Shown in pieces: positions 1 to 8,267 of a stretch of 64,000 nt of DNA. A model generated the notes under the pieces. It was not told where the DNA came from. It ran no database searches and was given only the letters and a program-made list of their open reading frames with translations. Source of the DNA: Motacilla alba alba. Its lineage: Eukaryota > Chordata > Aves > Passeriformes > Motacillidae. The position numbers were made by a program, and so were the translations under genes. Every line of letters starts with the position of its first letter. Position 1 is the first letter of the stretch. Location of the stretch: assembly GCF_015832195.1 (NCBI RefSeq), contig NC_052027.1:3162001-3226000 (forward strand). The letters run 5' to 3'.

Positions 1-215
1 CTCTTCTCTTCTCTTCTCTTCTCTTCTCTTCTCTTCTCTTCTCTTCTCTTCTCTTCTCTTCTCTTCTCTTCTCTTCTCTTCTCTTCTCTTCTCTTCCCTT
101 CCCTTCCCTTCCCTTCCCTTCCCTTCCCTTCCCTTCCCTTCCCTTCCCTTCCCTTCCCTTCCCTTCCCTTCCCTTCCCTTCCCTTCCCTTCCCTTCCCTT
201 CCCTTCCCTTCCCTT
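1..215. repeat. Pentanucleotide array (CTCTT)19 then (CCCTT)24
   Basis: A perfect tandem array touches the left edge of the window. Units are CTCTT from 1 to 95 and CCCTT from 96 to 215, with one sharp switch between the two and no interruption in either block. It lies in the contactin intron upstream of the first exon seen here, and its true left end is outside the window. The strand is all pyrimidine (all purine on the other strand), so it could form triplex DNA. Assembly length may be unreliable. Confidence 0.97.
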
Positions 216-1712
216 CAAAAAAAGAGCTTTTCCTTCACAGACAAACTGAGTCCCATCTGCTTTTACTGCAACACAGGGGAGCTTCCTGCTGCTCCCCCGA
301 GACTCTTACCAACCCCCCACGAATCCCTGAAATGCAGAGTTAGCATTTTACTCAGGTTTATTTCAAGTAAAACTGTTGTATTTGGAGCCCCCCTCCCCTT
401 TGGTGAGATGGCTCAAGTTGAGTTTGCTGCAGTTTGTGTAGGATGTGATTTGCTTGCGTTCTCTACTGGTGTTGGGCATTCCCTGAATATCCACTTCCAA
501 TCAAGGAGATGGATTTTAGATTGCTTTTGACTCAACTTTTAATTTATTGTAAGCAATCAGCACTGAATTGTCCTGCAAACAACTTCCATCTGTGCTTTCA
601 CAGAAGACCAGGCACACACATGGAAGGGAATCAGGCAGAATTGGCTTCAGCTTGTGTTGAATAAAGAATTGAGACATTGTAATGCTGAAACAAAGGAAAA
701 TAATCAAATGTTTTGAAAGGTCCATGTTTTTTTCCAAGACTAAAATAAACTTCAAAGTCATGGGTTTGCCTTTCTCCCAAACTACTGTTTGCCCATGAAT
801 CAGTGGCCAAAGTAGCTGAAAATACCCACAAATTAGGGTTCTGTCCTTGAAGAAAATGCTGCTTGTCCAGAAAAATTATAATTTAAAAATTAAAATCTCA
901 CTGAGGCCTTTTTCACCTAGAAAATTCAGCTGGAACTGAGTGAAGGCAGTAATTGAGCTGACACAAAAAGGAGATTTTTTTTTTTTTAAGGGACACTCTC
1001 TAGCAAAGGTTTAATATCAAGTTCTCTGTTCAGTGGTGTAGAAAACAAACAGTGCACAAAGAACCCTAACGTGGTAGGAAGTTACACTTTCATTCAGGTT
1101 TTATTTCTTTTCCCATGATCCAGGAAATAACCACATGCTGTGATCTGAGAGAGAACAATGGGGGGAAAAGACTAAAGATTAAATACTCAGTGAATAGCAG
1201 AGAGTAGAACTTGGGCTTGTAAAATGGGAAATTCAGCCTGGAATGTGCAACCTTGAAATGAAAGTGCTCACAATAACCTGGAGGATGGACTGGATTCAAC
1301 TTTGTCTTTTACACATTTGAACTCCTTAAAAATCTGTCATGACTTGTCTTACAAGTTCCAGATAAAAACTCCATGAATTCTGTCTAGAAATCAAATTGAT
1401 AATGGCCACAGGAAAGACATGTTTCTCTTTTTAGGGCTTTGAGCCAAATGGTCACAGGGCACTGAGGTTCCTGGGGATTCCAGGCAGGAGATGCCTTGCC
1501 AGTTGGAGCTCATTTCTCCCAAAAAAGGGCCATCACCTCATGTTTCTTTGGAAGATGCTCCCAGACAAGCGTGGAGCTGCTGATGGGCAGGAATTTGCTG
1601 TCCTGCCGTGCAGCTTTTGAGCAACCTCACGTTTTTGGGTGGATTTCTTTTCCCTTTTCAAAGAGCATCAAGGGAGGAGTGTTTGCATTAATGAATGCTC
1701 TGTGCTCCCCAG
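216..1712 (+). other. CNTN3: CNTN3 intron, 3' part
   Basis: This is the single-copy remainder of the intron before the first exon in the window. No part of the upstream half of Ig domain 6 can be found in it, so the preceding exon lies outside the window. It contains a short poly-T/A tract near 975 and otherwise nothing I can name. It ends in a pyrimidine-rich tract and CAG at 1710-1712. Confidence 0.75.
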
Positions 1713-1830
1713 AGTGCATCAGGGGATTTGATGATCAGGAACATCCAGCTGAAGCACAGTGGGAAGTACGTGTGCATGGTGAAGACTGAGGTGGACAGCG
1801 TGGCCTCTGCTGCCGACCTCATCGTGAGAG
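1713..1830 (+). CDS. CNTN3: Contactin-3 exon, C-terminal half of Ig domain 6
   Basis: Contactins are GPI-anchored neuronal adhesion molecules with six Ig and four FNIII domains. This 118-bp exon (phase 0 in, phase 1 out) reads [20 protein letters not shown] followed by CMV. It carries the Ig-fold D-x-G/A-x-Y-x-C type motif, here SGKYVC, with the F-strand cysteine, and it ends ADLIVRG. The acceptor CCCCAG ends at 1712 and the donor GTACGT begins at 1831. The match to contactin Ig6 is unmistakable. An AG lies two bases into the exon (1713-1714), but only a start at 1713 fits a simple phase-0 junction to the family sequence. The cysteine partner in the B strand lies on an upstream exon not in this window. 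Confidence 0.93.
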
Positions 1831-2942
1831 GTACGTCCCAGCCCAGCCCAGCATCATGTTTCACACCTTTCCTTAAATTACAGGCTACAGAAATAAGTGA
1901 TGGTGGAGGTCACAGAACCAGTGCATGGTTTGAATGGGGTGATGAACGGCTGTGAGTTGAATTCATGTCATTCTGACCTGCAGCTAGGGAGAATTACAGC
2001 TCAGCTTTTGGGTGAAGCCTGATTTTTCACAGAGAAATGAGGAGCTGGAGGTTGTAATAGTGACTTCACATCCTTTTTCACTGCCAGTCCTTCAGGTCAC
2101 TGCCAAGAGGAACTCACTGGCAGCTCTGAGGCAGCTGGAGTTGCTGCCTCTGCAGACTGAAGTGCTGGGGACTCCAGAATCCTGCCTGTGAAATGGGCAA
2201 TTCTGCCAGAGCCCAGGAGAGGTTTTCTCCTAGGGTTTAAAGCCTATAATGCAGAATTATTCCTTTTCATTCCAAGCTGGAGTGCTCACAGTTCAGCCAG
2301 AACTGTGCCTTTCTTTGCTGATGTTACAGCTACATTTATTGCAAGGTAAAAGCTTTGATCTAGGAAAGCACATTATGTGATCAGCACTTACTCAATGTAT
2401 TTTAAAATATTTCAGATATTTTTTCATTGTTAATGCACTGTTACTCATTTCAAACCCCTTTGCTGGTGCAGGTGAGACAAAACCCAGCATTTTGGCCAGG
2501 AAATGCCTAGAATGAGGATTTTCCAGAAGGCAGCAGGAAGTTTGTGTGACTGAATTGCTGCTTGGGGTGCTGGTTAGATGTGCTGAAAGATTGTTCCAGT
2601 GCCTTGTACAGTAAAGAAGTTGTAGGTAGAAAAGTTCCAGACTACAGAGATGTGTCTGTAGGTTAAAGAGGACATGTAGGACTAAAGGAAAAGACATTGG
2701 AAAGACAGAGGGATGTGCTGAACAAAGGTTATGGTAAAAAAACTAAAATCCAGTCATCTGTTCTGCCCTTGAGAGTTGAAATTATCAGAGTTTAGTGAAT
2801 GTAAAATCATAATTGTGAGTGTTCTGATTCCAGTCTGAATTGTTTTCCTCCTCCCTGAGGAAAGAAGAAATCAGGAATCCACCCTGCTGGAGGTGATTCC
2901 CAGGGCTTCCCCAAACTGTGCTGGTTTCCCACTCCATTGCAG
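1831..2942 (+). other. CNTN3: CNTN3 intron
   Basis: This 1,112-bp intron runs between the Ig6 and FNIII-1 exons. It has donor GTACGT and acceptor TTGCAG. It is single-copy sequence with no repeat or RNA gene that I recognise. Confidence 0.85.
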
Positions 2943-3101
2943 GCTCTCCTGGGCCCCCTGAGCACGTGAGGGTGGACGAGATCACGGACACCACTGCCCA
3001 GATCTCCTGGCAGGAGGGCACAGACAACCACAGCCCCGTGACCACCTACAGCATCCAGGCCAGGACTCCCTTCTCCGTGGGCTGGCAGAGAGCCACCACA
3101 G
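2943..3101 (+). CDS. CNTN3: Contactin-3 exon, FNIII domain 1 (first half)
   Basis: This 159-bp exon is phase 1 at both ends. It reads GSPGPPEHVRVDEITDTTAQ, then the FNIII B-strand tryptophan in ISW, then an NHSP loop and QARTPFSVGWQ. The last segment is highly conserved in the contactin 3-6 subgroup. The Ig6-FNIII linker is proline-glycine rich, as in other contactins. Donor GTGAGC begins at 3102. FNIII domains 1-4 set cis spacing from the membrane and contribute to binding partners such as receptor phosphatases (family knowledge). The exon is followed at once by an intron holding an antisense solo LTR. Confidence 0.95.
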
Positions 3102-3142
3102 GTGAGCAGAGTTCCCAGCCCAGGCTCAGTGGGAATGAATGG

Positions 3143-3148
3143 CTCTGG
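3143..3148. repeat. Target-site duplication CTCTGG (left copy)
   Basis: CTCTGG at 3143-3148 is repeated exactly at 3718-3723, directly flanking the LTR. Six bases is the usual duplication length for ERVK-type integrases. Confidence 0.85.
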
Positions 3149-3717
3149 TATTGTTGGCTGGGGGCTGTGTACAAACCACAAACAGGGCAGGACTGCTGGC
3201 AACGAGCCTTGAGCTGGTTTATTTTCCAGCATCAGTCTCATTACATGGCTATGACAATGGGAAGATGCTGTCAGCTCACATCCCAGGTAGCAGACAAAGA
3301 ACTTAATGTTACAACTCACTTTAAAAGTTGTTTGACCAATCACACAAGGCAAAAGCACATTGACAGTGGTTCCATCCAACCACTATAAGCACAGGTAGCT
3401 TTGGTTAAAACAACGCTTGCTTATTTCCAACACAATACCTGCTTGTGAGCCTTAAAACACAATGCACACAGCTCCATTATTAAGCTTGGAACTTCCTAAC
3501 ATCTCTCTAGATAGACTTTTCTCTAGCCTAGGGAGTTATTCTAGCTAAGCATTAATGCACAGACCATTGCTGTATTTGTCCTTACTTTTCTACTTCTTAC
3601 ATCCTTTTTCTGCTGACCAATCTCATGGCACTGCTCAGCTCCAATCACAGCTCTGCTGTCTCTGAGGCCTGCCTTTTGCAGCTTTCCCAAAACCCTCAGA
3701 TTTTCTGGATTCCCACA
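3149..3717 (-). mobile_element. Solo LTR, ERVK-type, antisense within CNTN3
   Basis: The 569-bp element, read on the minus strand, begins TGTGGGAATCC and ends CAACAATA, so the expected terminal CA has become TA. A perfect 6-bp target duplication flanks it. No internal retroviral sequence remains, so it is a solo LTR left by recombination. A possible poly(A) signal AATAAA occurs on the minus strand (TTTATT near 3220 on plus). The resemblance to passerine ERVK LTRs is from memory. The boundaries rest on the flanking duplication. Confidence 0.85.
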
Positions 3718-3764
3718 CTCTGGCACCGTGTTCCTGAGCTCCCTTTTCCCTTTCTCTTCCGCAG

Positions 3765-3914
3765 TTCCAGATGTGATCGACGGGAAAACCTTCACGAGCA
3801 CAGTAGTGGATTTAAATCCTTGGGTTGAATATGAATTTCGTGTAGTTGCCAGTAACAAAATAGGAGGTGGAGAGCCTAGTTTGCCCTCAGAAAAAGTAAG
3901 AACTGAAGAGGCAG
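3765..3914 (+). CDS. CNTN3: Contactin-3 exon, FNIII domain 1 (second half)
   Basis: This 150-bp exon is phase 1 at both ends. It reads [20 protein letters not shown], then [18 protein letters not shown], and ends SEKVRTEEA. The [12 protein letters not shown] stretch is the FNIII E-F region with its conserved Tyr. The exact wording [20 protein letters not shown] is what I recall for CNTN3. CNTN4 and CNTN5 differ clearly here, so this exon carries much of the paralog assignment. Acceptor CCGCAG ends at 3764 and donor GTTAGT begins at 3915. Confidence 0.95.
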
Positions 3915-4748
3915 GTTAGTGGGTCCTTCTATTTGTTTTTAATTCAAGAATCTTGAATGTTAACAAAGTAGAGGAGTGTTCATGTCTTTATCTTATTGGC
4001 TCTTTGCAAACAAGCTTGGAATTGCCACTGGATATAAAAGGCTGGAACAAGTTTGTTCATTTTTTTCCATTTAGCTGTAGGACAGTTTGTGTTGCATTAC
4101 TGAACATCACAGAAGCATAACATCTAAATCCATTTAAACTGCATTTACTGTGGCAAAATCTCCCAGTTCAGGCAGTGCTGCAGAGTCTGAAGGTATTAAT
4201 GGATGGAAAGAGGTTAACTTTGACAGGGATTTTTAATTCCTGCTGTTTGATCAGTGAAACCCTTCCATGTAACAAGCATGTGGCTCAGGAAAACCTATAA
4301 ATTATAACCCAAATTCACTTGGAATGAGGCTGTTTCCCAGTTTATCTGCATAATCCCTGGAAGTGTTCAAGGATGTGGAATTCTGAGCAACATGGTCCAC
4401 TGGTCCTGGAGCAAGATTATCTTTGGGGTCTCTTCCAACCCAGGAAGAGTTAACTCTAGAAAAAATGAAGCTTGTCTCCAGTTTTTGGAAGTTCCTAGAC
4501 ACAGCAGCGGTGGTTTATAAATAGAGAAATAATCTGTGAGCTGCTGAGGTTCTCCAGGTGCTCAGAGGAACCCCAGCCTGGCCATGGGAAGGATCATTGT
4601 GGGTCAGGACTGGGGCTCTCCAGTGCTGCCCCTCTTACCCCAAACCATTCCCTTTGATGAATGTGGGTTAAACTCAGAGCATGAGGGTGATGTGCTGTGT
4701 TCTCCTGTCTCTACTCTGTGCTGACATCTCTGCATTTCCTTCCCGCAG
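3915..4748 (+). other. CNTN3: CNTN3 intron
   Basis: This 834-bp intron runs between the FNIII-1 and FNIII-2 exons. It contains a sense-strand CR1 fragment at 4355-4448. The rest is unique sequence without recognisable features. The acceptor is CCGCAG. Confidence 0.85.
4355..4448 (+). mobile_element. CR1 fragment (old)
   Basis: CCTGGAAGTGTTCAAGG, a CTGAGCAACATGGTC-like core and the terminal GGGGTCTCTTCCAACCCAGG are diverged versions of the CR1 3' region. The sense orientation matches the gene. The element is strongly 5'-truncated and lacks a clear octamer tail. Confidence 0.75.
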
Positions 4749-4819
4749 TTCCCGAAATTCCCCCCTCTGAGGTCAGTGGGGGAGGAGGCAGCAGGTCTGA
4801 GCTGGTCATAACGTGGGAT
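4749..4819 (+). CDS. CNTN3: Contactin-3 exon, FNIII domain 2 (first part)
   Basis: This 71-bp exon (phase 1 in, phase 0 out) reads [20 protein letters not shown], then [17 protein letters not shown] is a contactin 3/4 signature and contains the FNIII B-strand tryptophan. It is the shortest coding exon in the window. Acceptor CCCGCAG ends at 4748 and donor GTAAGT begins at 4819+1. Confidence 0.95.
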
Positions 4820-5680
4820 GTAAGTTTGCTGGGGAGAGGTTCTCTTCACAGAACTTCTTCTTCTTTCTTTTCTTTCTGCTCTCCCTGAATTTCCCTGGCT
4901 GCAGCAGCCTCTCCTCCGGGATGTGCACATGCTCTGGGCCCTGTGTGATGTGAGCCCTGAACACTGGCCTTTCTTCTTTAACTCTCACATGTCCCTGGGC
5001 TGGATGGAAATCCCCAGGGAATTCAGCTTGGCTGAATGTTCTCAAACAAATGTTGATGCTAAAAAGGAGGCAGGAGGGCAGGGCAAGAGGGCTAAGCCAA
5101 ATAATTGAGCTTTGCAGTGCAGATTTGCAGTTCTTGCTTTCCCACCATTAAATCTGGATGCACATGCTAACCAATTTCCATTTATATTATGTAGCTCTTT
5201 TTTAATGATTTAAGGAACTGTTAATATTCTGTTCCTAGCATAGACTACTCTGTGTGGTTATCTAATCATAATGGCATCAGAAGAAGGTTTCAGCCACTGT
5301 ATGAAGGTGGTATTGGATTCTCTAACAGCTGACCAAGGAGTCATTCATTTTTTATGAACTGTGGATTGATGAAAGAAAAGCTGTATTTACTGAAGAGCAT
5401 CTTGAAGCAGAATACCTAGTGAAAACCAGAGATTATACCTGAAAGTTGTTCTCTTACTGAAATGCAAACCTTAAAACAGGTTGTAGAGAGCACATTTTGC
5501 TGTTCTGTGCCAGAGCTGATTGGCTGAGGGTTTGATGCTGAGTGCAGTGCCAGCACCTGCATCATGTCCTGACTTTCAGCCTGCCCAGTGGCCTCACAGG
5601 TGTTGTTCTGTCCCTGAGGTGTCCTGAGTTTCTCCCTGCCCAGCCTGCCCGGTGGCCTCACAGGTGTTGTTCTGTCCCAG
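4820..5680 (+). other. CNTN3: CNTN3 intron with duplicated 3' end
   Basis: This 861-bp intron ends at TGTCCCAG. Its last 100 bases contain two copies, 64 bp apart, of the segment leading into the acceptor (5579 and 5643). The rest is unique and AT-rich. Confidence 0.85.
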
Positions 5681-5683
5681 CCC
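5579..5683 (+). repeat. Tandem duplication of a splice-acceptor region
   Basis: GCCTGCCCAGTGGCCTCACA begins at 5579, and a copy with one difference (GCCTGCCCGGTGG...) begins at 5643. Both continue AGGTGTTGTTCTGTCCC. Only the second copy keeps the CAG and exon start CCCGTCCCTGAGG; the first goes directly from GTCC to CTGAGG. The functional acceptor is therefore the second copy, at 5680. Confidence 0.85.
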
Positions 5684-5915
5684 GTCCCTGAGGAGCTGCA
5701 GAACGGGGAAGGATTTGGGTACGTGGTGGCCTTCCGCCCCTCGGGCACCACGACGTGGATCCAGACCGTGGTGACCTCCCCTGACACCCCCAGATACGTC
5801 TTCAGGAACGAGAGCATCCTGCCCTTCTCGCCCTACGAGGTCAAAGTCGGCGTCTACAACAACAAGGGCGAGGGGCCCTTCAGCGCCGTGGCCACGGTGT
5901 TCTCAGCTGAGGAAG
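5681..5915 (+). CDS. CNTN3: Contactin-3 exon, FNIII domain 2 (main part)
   Basis: This 235-bp exon is the largest coding exon here (phase 0 in, phase 1 out). It reads [20 protein letters not shown], then a TTTWIQTVV strand, RYVFRNESI with an N-glycosylation sequon, [19 protein letters not shown] and FSAEE. The VPEELQNG and NNKGEGPFS motifs are diagnostic of contactins. The exon is markedly GC-richer at third positions than its introns. Donor GTACAG begins at 5916. Confidence 0.96.
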
Positions 5916-6443
5916 GTACAGCCCTGGGCTGCCCCAGACCCTTCCACCAGCTGTTCTTGAGAGGCTGCCTGGGGCAGAGAATGGGCAGAGTTAAAGAATA
6001 AAGCAGGGATTTATTAGAGGCCTTCAAAGGATTCACCTTGGGCAGTGCGAGAGCCCAGCTGTGGCTACAGCCAAGATGGATGAGGGTCACGAGTTTAACT
6101 TTTATAATTTTGGTCCATTTCCATGTTGGGGTTCATTGTCCAGTTCCAGTCCCACCCTCCCAGGTTGCTCTCTCTCCTCCATCCCCTGCTGCTTGCACTG
6201 TTGGGGCTGAAGCTGCAGCTCTGTCCTTGGTCCTGGGCTGGAAAGGATTGTTGTGTGGGGCTGAGCTGTGAGGAGAGCTGCTGGCACCGTGTGTGGAGCT
6301 CAGAGTCACACACCAATAAAAAACACTAAAGCTAAAGCTGAAAGCATCAGTTGCAGCAGCAGCTCGGGGCAGTGAGGTGGGTTGGGATGAGGATTTATTT
6401 ATTTATTCCCAGTCACCTGTCCCGTGTTGATTTCCCAACCCAG
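5916..6443 (+). other. CNTN3: CNTN3 intron, mostly an antisense LTR
   Basis: The intron is 528 bp and about 390 bp of it is an LTR-like insertion (about 5958-6349). The remaining 42 bp on the left and 94 bp on the right hold the splice signals. The acceptor is CAACCCAG. Confidence 0.8.
5958..6349 (-). mobile_element. Solo LTR related to the 40.3 kb/49.0 kb family
   Basis: On the minus strand it starts TGATGCTTTCAGCTTTAG, carries GTGTGTGACTC early, and has AATAAA near its 3' end. These features are in the same order and spacing as the LTRs at 40,288 and 48,971, but the middle is strongly diverged. The left boundary is uncertain (5952 or 5958) and no target duplication can be read. It is probably an older member of, or a relative of, that family. 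Confidence 0.65.
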
Positions 6444-6559
6444 AGCCCAGCACGGCCCCCTCAGGAGTGTCTGCCACCAGCCTGTCCTCCTCAGCTATCC
6501 AGGTGTCCTGGACAGCCATTCCCTGGAAGATGAGCAATGGAAGGCTGCTGGGCTATGAG
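6444..6559 (+). CDS. CNTN3: Contactin-3 exon, FNIII domain 3 (first half)
   Basis: This 116-bp exon (phase 1 in, phase 0 out) reads EPSTAPSGVSATSLSSSAIQ, then VSW (FNIII tryptophan), an IPWK motif and SNGRLLGYE. Contactin FNIII-3 domains share the G-x-x-x-GYE-V-x-YW motif, which spans this exon and the next. Donor GTGAGT begins at 6560. Confidence 0.95.
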
Positions 6560-7191
6560 GTGAGTCTGTGGAAATAAAAAATATTTCAATGAATCAACGC
6601 TGTTTATTAAATAAAATCCTCTCCTCTTCGTAAAGGGCCATGGGCCAGAAGGGTCGTGCAGGCTGCAGCACAACCACTCAGATTCACCCCAAATCTTGCT
6701 CTTCCTGCCCCACCTACAGCCGGAAGAAAGATAAATTTTTCTATCTTTGTTAAAAAAAACCCCACAGAATGAAGTTGTGTTTTGCTGCTTGTGCTGATAG
6801 GTAGTCACATGCCTGACATAACTCCAAGCTAGCACTTTTTCAGAATTACATTTACTTTCAAAGAAACTTCTTCATAAGATACATTTTTCTGAGCTTGTTT
6901 CCTTCTTAATGAAGTAATGGTTTTCCTCTTGTCATTTTTAGTTCAAGCAAGATCTAGTATTTCAATTGTCTTTTTCCTGCAGTCACACTGAAAAGAGCAG
7001 CAAGCGTCAGAAGCAGATGGATAAGAATATTTTTTTTTTCACAGTAAACATATTTCTGAAACTTTAATGTATTTCTGCCTTTTTCAGCTGAAGGGAAAAA
7101 AAAAAAGGCACTTAAAAGAGTGGAGTCCAACGCTGTGGGCGAACAGCCCATTCCATGCAAGATTTAAATGGCTTTGTTTTTTATCTCTTAG
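6560..7191 (+). other. CNTN3: CNTN3 intron
   Basis: This 632-bp intron lies inside FNIII-3. It is AT-rich and unique, with short poly-T and poly-A tracts near 7029 and 7096. The acceptor is CTCTTAG. Confidence 0.85.
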
Positions 7192-7378
7192 GTTAGGTAC
7201 TGGAATAAAGGCCAAAAAGAAGAATCTTCCAACAGAGTAAAAGCAGCAGGGAATGAAACATCCATAAAAATTACGGGGTTGAGGAGCAACTTGGCTTATT
7301 ACACAGCAGTGCGTGCCTACAACAGCGCTGGGGCAGGGCCCTTCAGTGCCACCGTCAATGCCACCACCAAAAAGCCAC
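7192..7378 (+). CDS. CNTN3: Contactin-3 exon, FNIII domain 3 (second half)
   Basis: This 187-bp exon (phase 0 in, phase 1 out) reads VRYWNKGQKEESSNRVKAAG, then NETSIKITGLRSNLAYYT, AVRAYNSAGAGPFSATVNAT and TKKP. Two N-glycosylation sequons (NET, NAT) are present. YYTAVRAYNSAGAGPFSA is near-identical to my memory of CNTN3. Donor GTGAGT begins at 7379. A KKPPPSQPPG linker is completed by the next exon. Confidence 0.96.
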
Positions 7379-7437
7379 GTGAGTACCTCAGCCTGGGCTG
7401 GGCAGGGGCACAGATGGTGTGGCAGCACCAGGAGCGT

Positions 7438-8267
7438 TGAGTTTGCAGGGTCCCCAGGAGGAAGGGGGAGTGATTGAATCTGCCTCCATGTTCTTAGAAG
7501 GCTGATTTATTATTTTATTATATGATTTGGTATATGTTATATTACATTACATTACATTTATTATATTATATTTATTATATACATTATATTATATACATTA
7601 TATTATATATATTATATTATATACCTTATATTTATTATATTATTTACATTACATTATATTTATTATATTACATTATATTTATTATATTACATTTTATTAT
7701 ATTTATTATATTACATTATATTATAATACAGTATACTGTATTATAGTATATACAGTATACTGTATATTAATTTATTATATTAATTTATTATATTAATTAT
7801 AATATATACAGTATACTGTATAATATACTATATAATAATAGTATATTATATATATATAAAATAGTATATTATATTACAGTATAGCATAGTATATTATATT
7901 ATAGTATAATATAGTAGAGTATATTATTGTATAGTCTAGTATATTCTATAATGCTATACTGCAACTATACTAAAGAACAGAGAAAAGATACAGTCAGAAG
8001 GGTAGAAAAGATAATAATGAAAACTCGTGACTGCTCTCCAGAGTCCAACACAGCTGGATGGTGATTGGTCATTAAGTAAAAACAATTCACATGAAACCCA
8101 TCGAACAGTGAGCACTTGGTAAACAATCTCCAGACCACGTTCCGAAGCAGCAAAACGCAGGAGAAGCCATCAGATAATTCTTGTTTTCATTTCTCTCTGA
8201 GGCTTCTCAGCTTCCCAGGAGAAGAATCCTGGGCAAAGAGGATTTTTCAGAAAATATGGCAGTGACA
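7438..8267 (-). mobile_element. LTR of the TGTCACTG family, antisense within CNTN3
   Basis: On the minus strand it begins TGTCACTGCCATATTTTCTG, includes CCTGGGAAGCTGAGAAGCC and GCAGCAAAACG on the opposite strand, and ends near GGGGACCCTGC. The same ordered segments occur in the copy at 18,586. Here the AT block near the LTR 3' end has expanded to about 450 bp. The right end is clear from the TGTCAC terminus; the left end is approximate and no target duplication matches. Confidence 0.8.
7503..7962. repeat. AT-rich microsatellite (TTATA/ATTATATT-like)
   Basis: About 460 bp is almost entirely A and T, built from ATTAT, TTATA and CATTA units, then TACAGTATAC-like palindromic units and TAGTATA units. 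It is an expansion of a short AT block found at the same place in the other LTR copies (about 18,640, 19,590 and 53,010). Confidence 0.9.

Larger units (their letters stand above)
3102..3764 (+). other. CNTN3: CNTN3 intron, mostly an antisense solo LTR
   Basis: The intron is 663 bp, of which 569 bp is the LTR at 3149-3717. Without the LTR and its duplicated target it would be only 88 bp. A branch-point-like CTGAG and a pyrimidine-rich tract lie in the last 41 bases, which are free of repeat, before the acceptor CCGCAG. Confidence 0.85.

Noticed and set aside
7522..7796. Open frames encoding Tyr/Ile-rich peptides
   Set aside because: These are translations of the AT-rich microsatellite inside an LTR.
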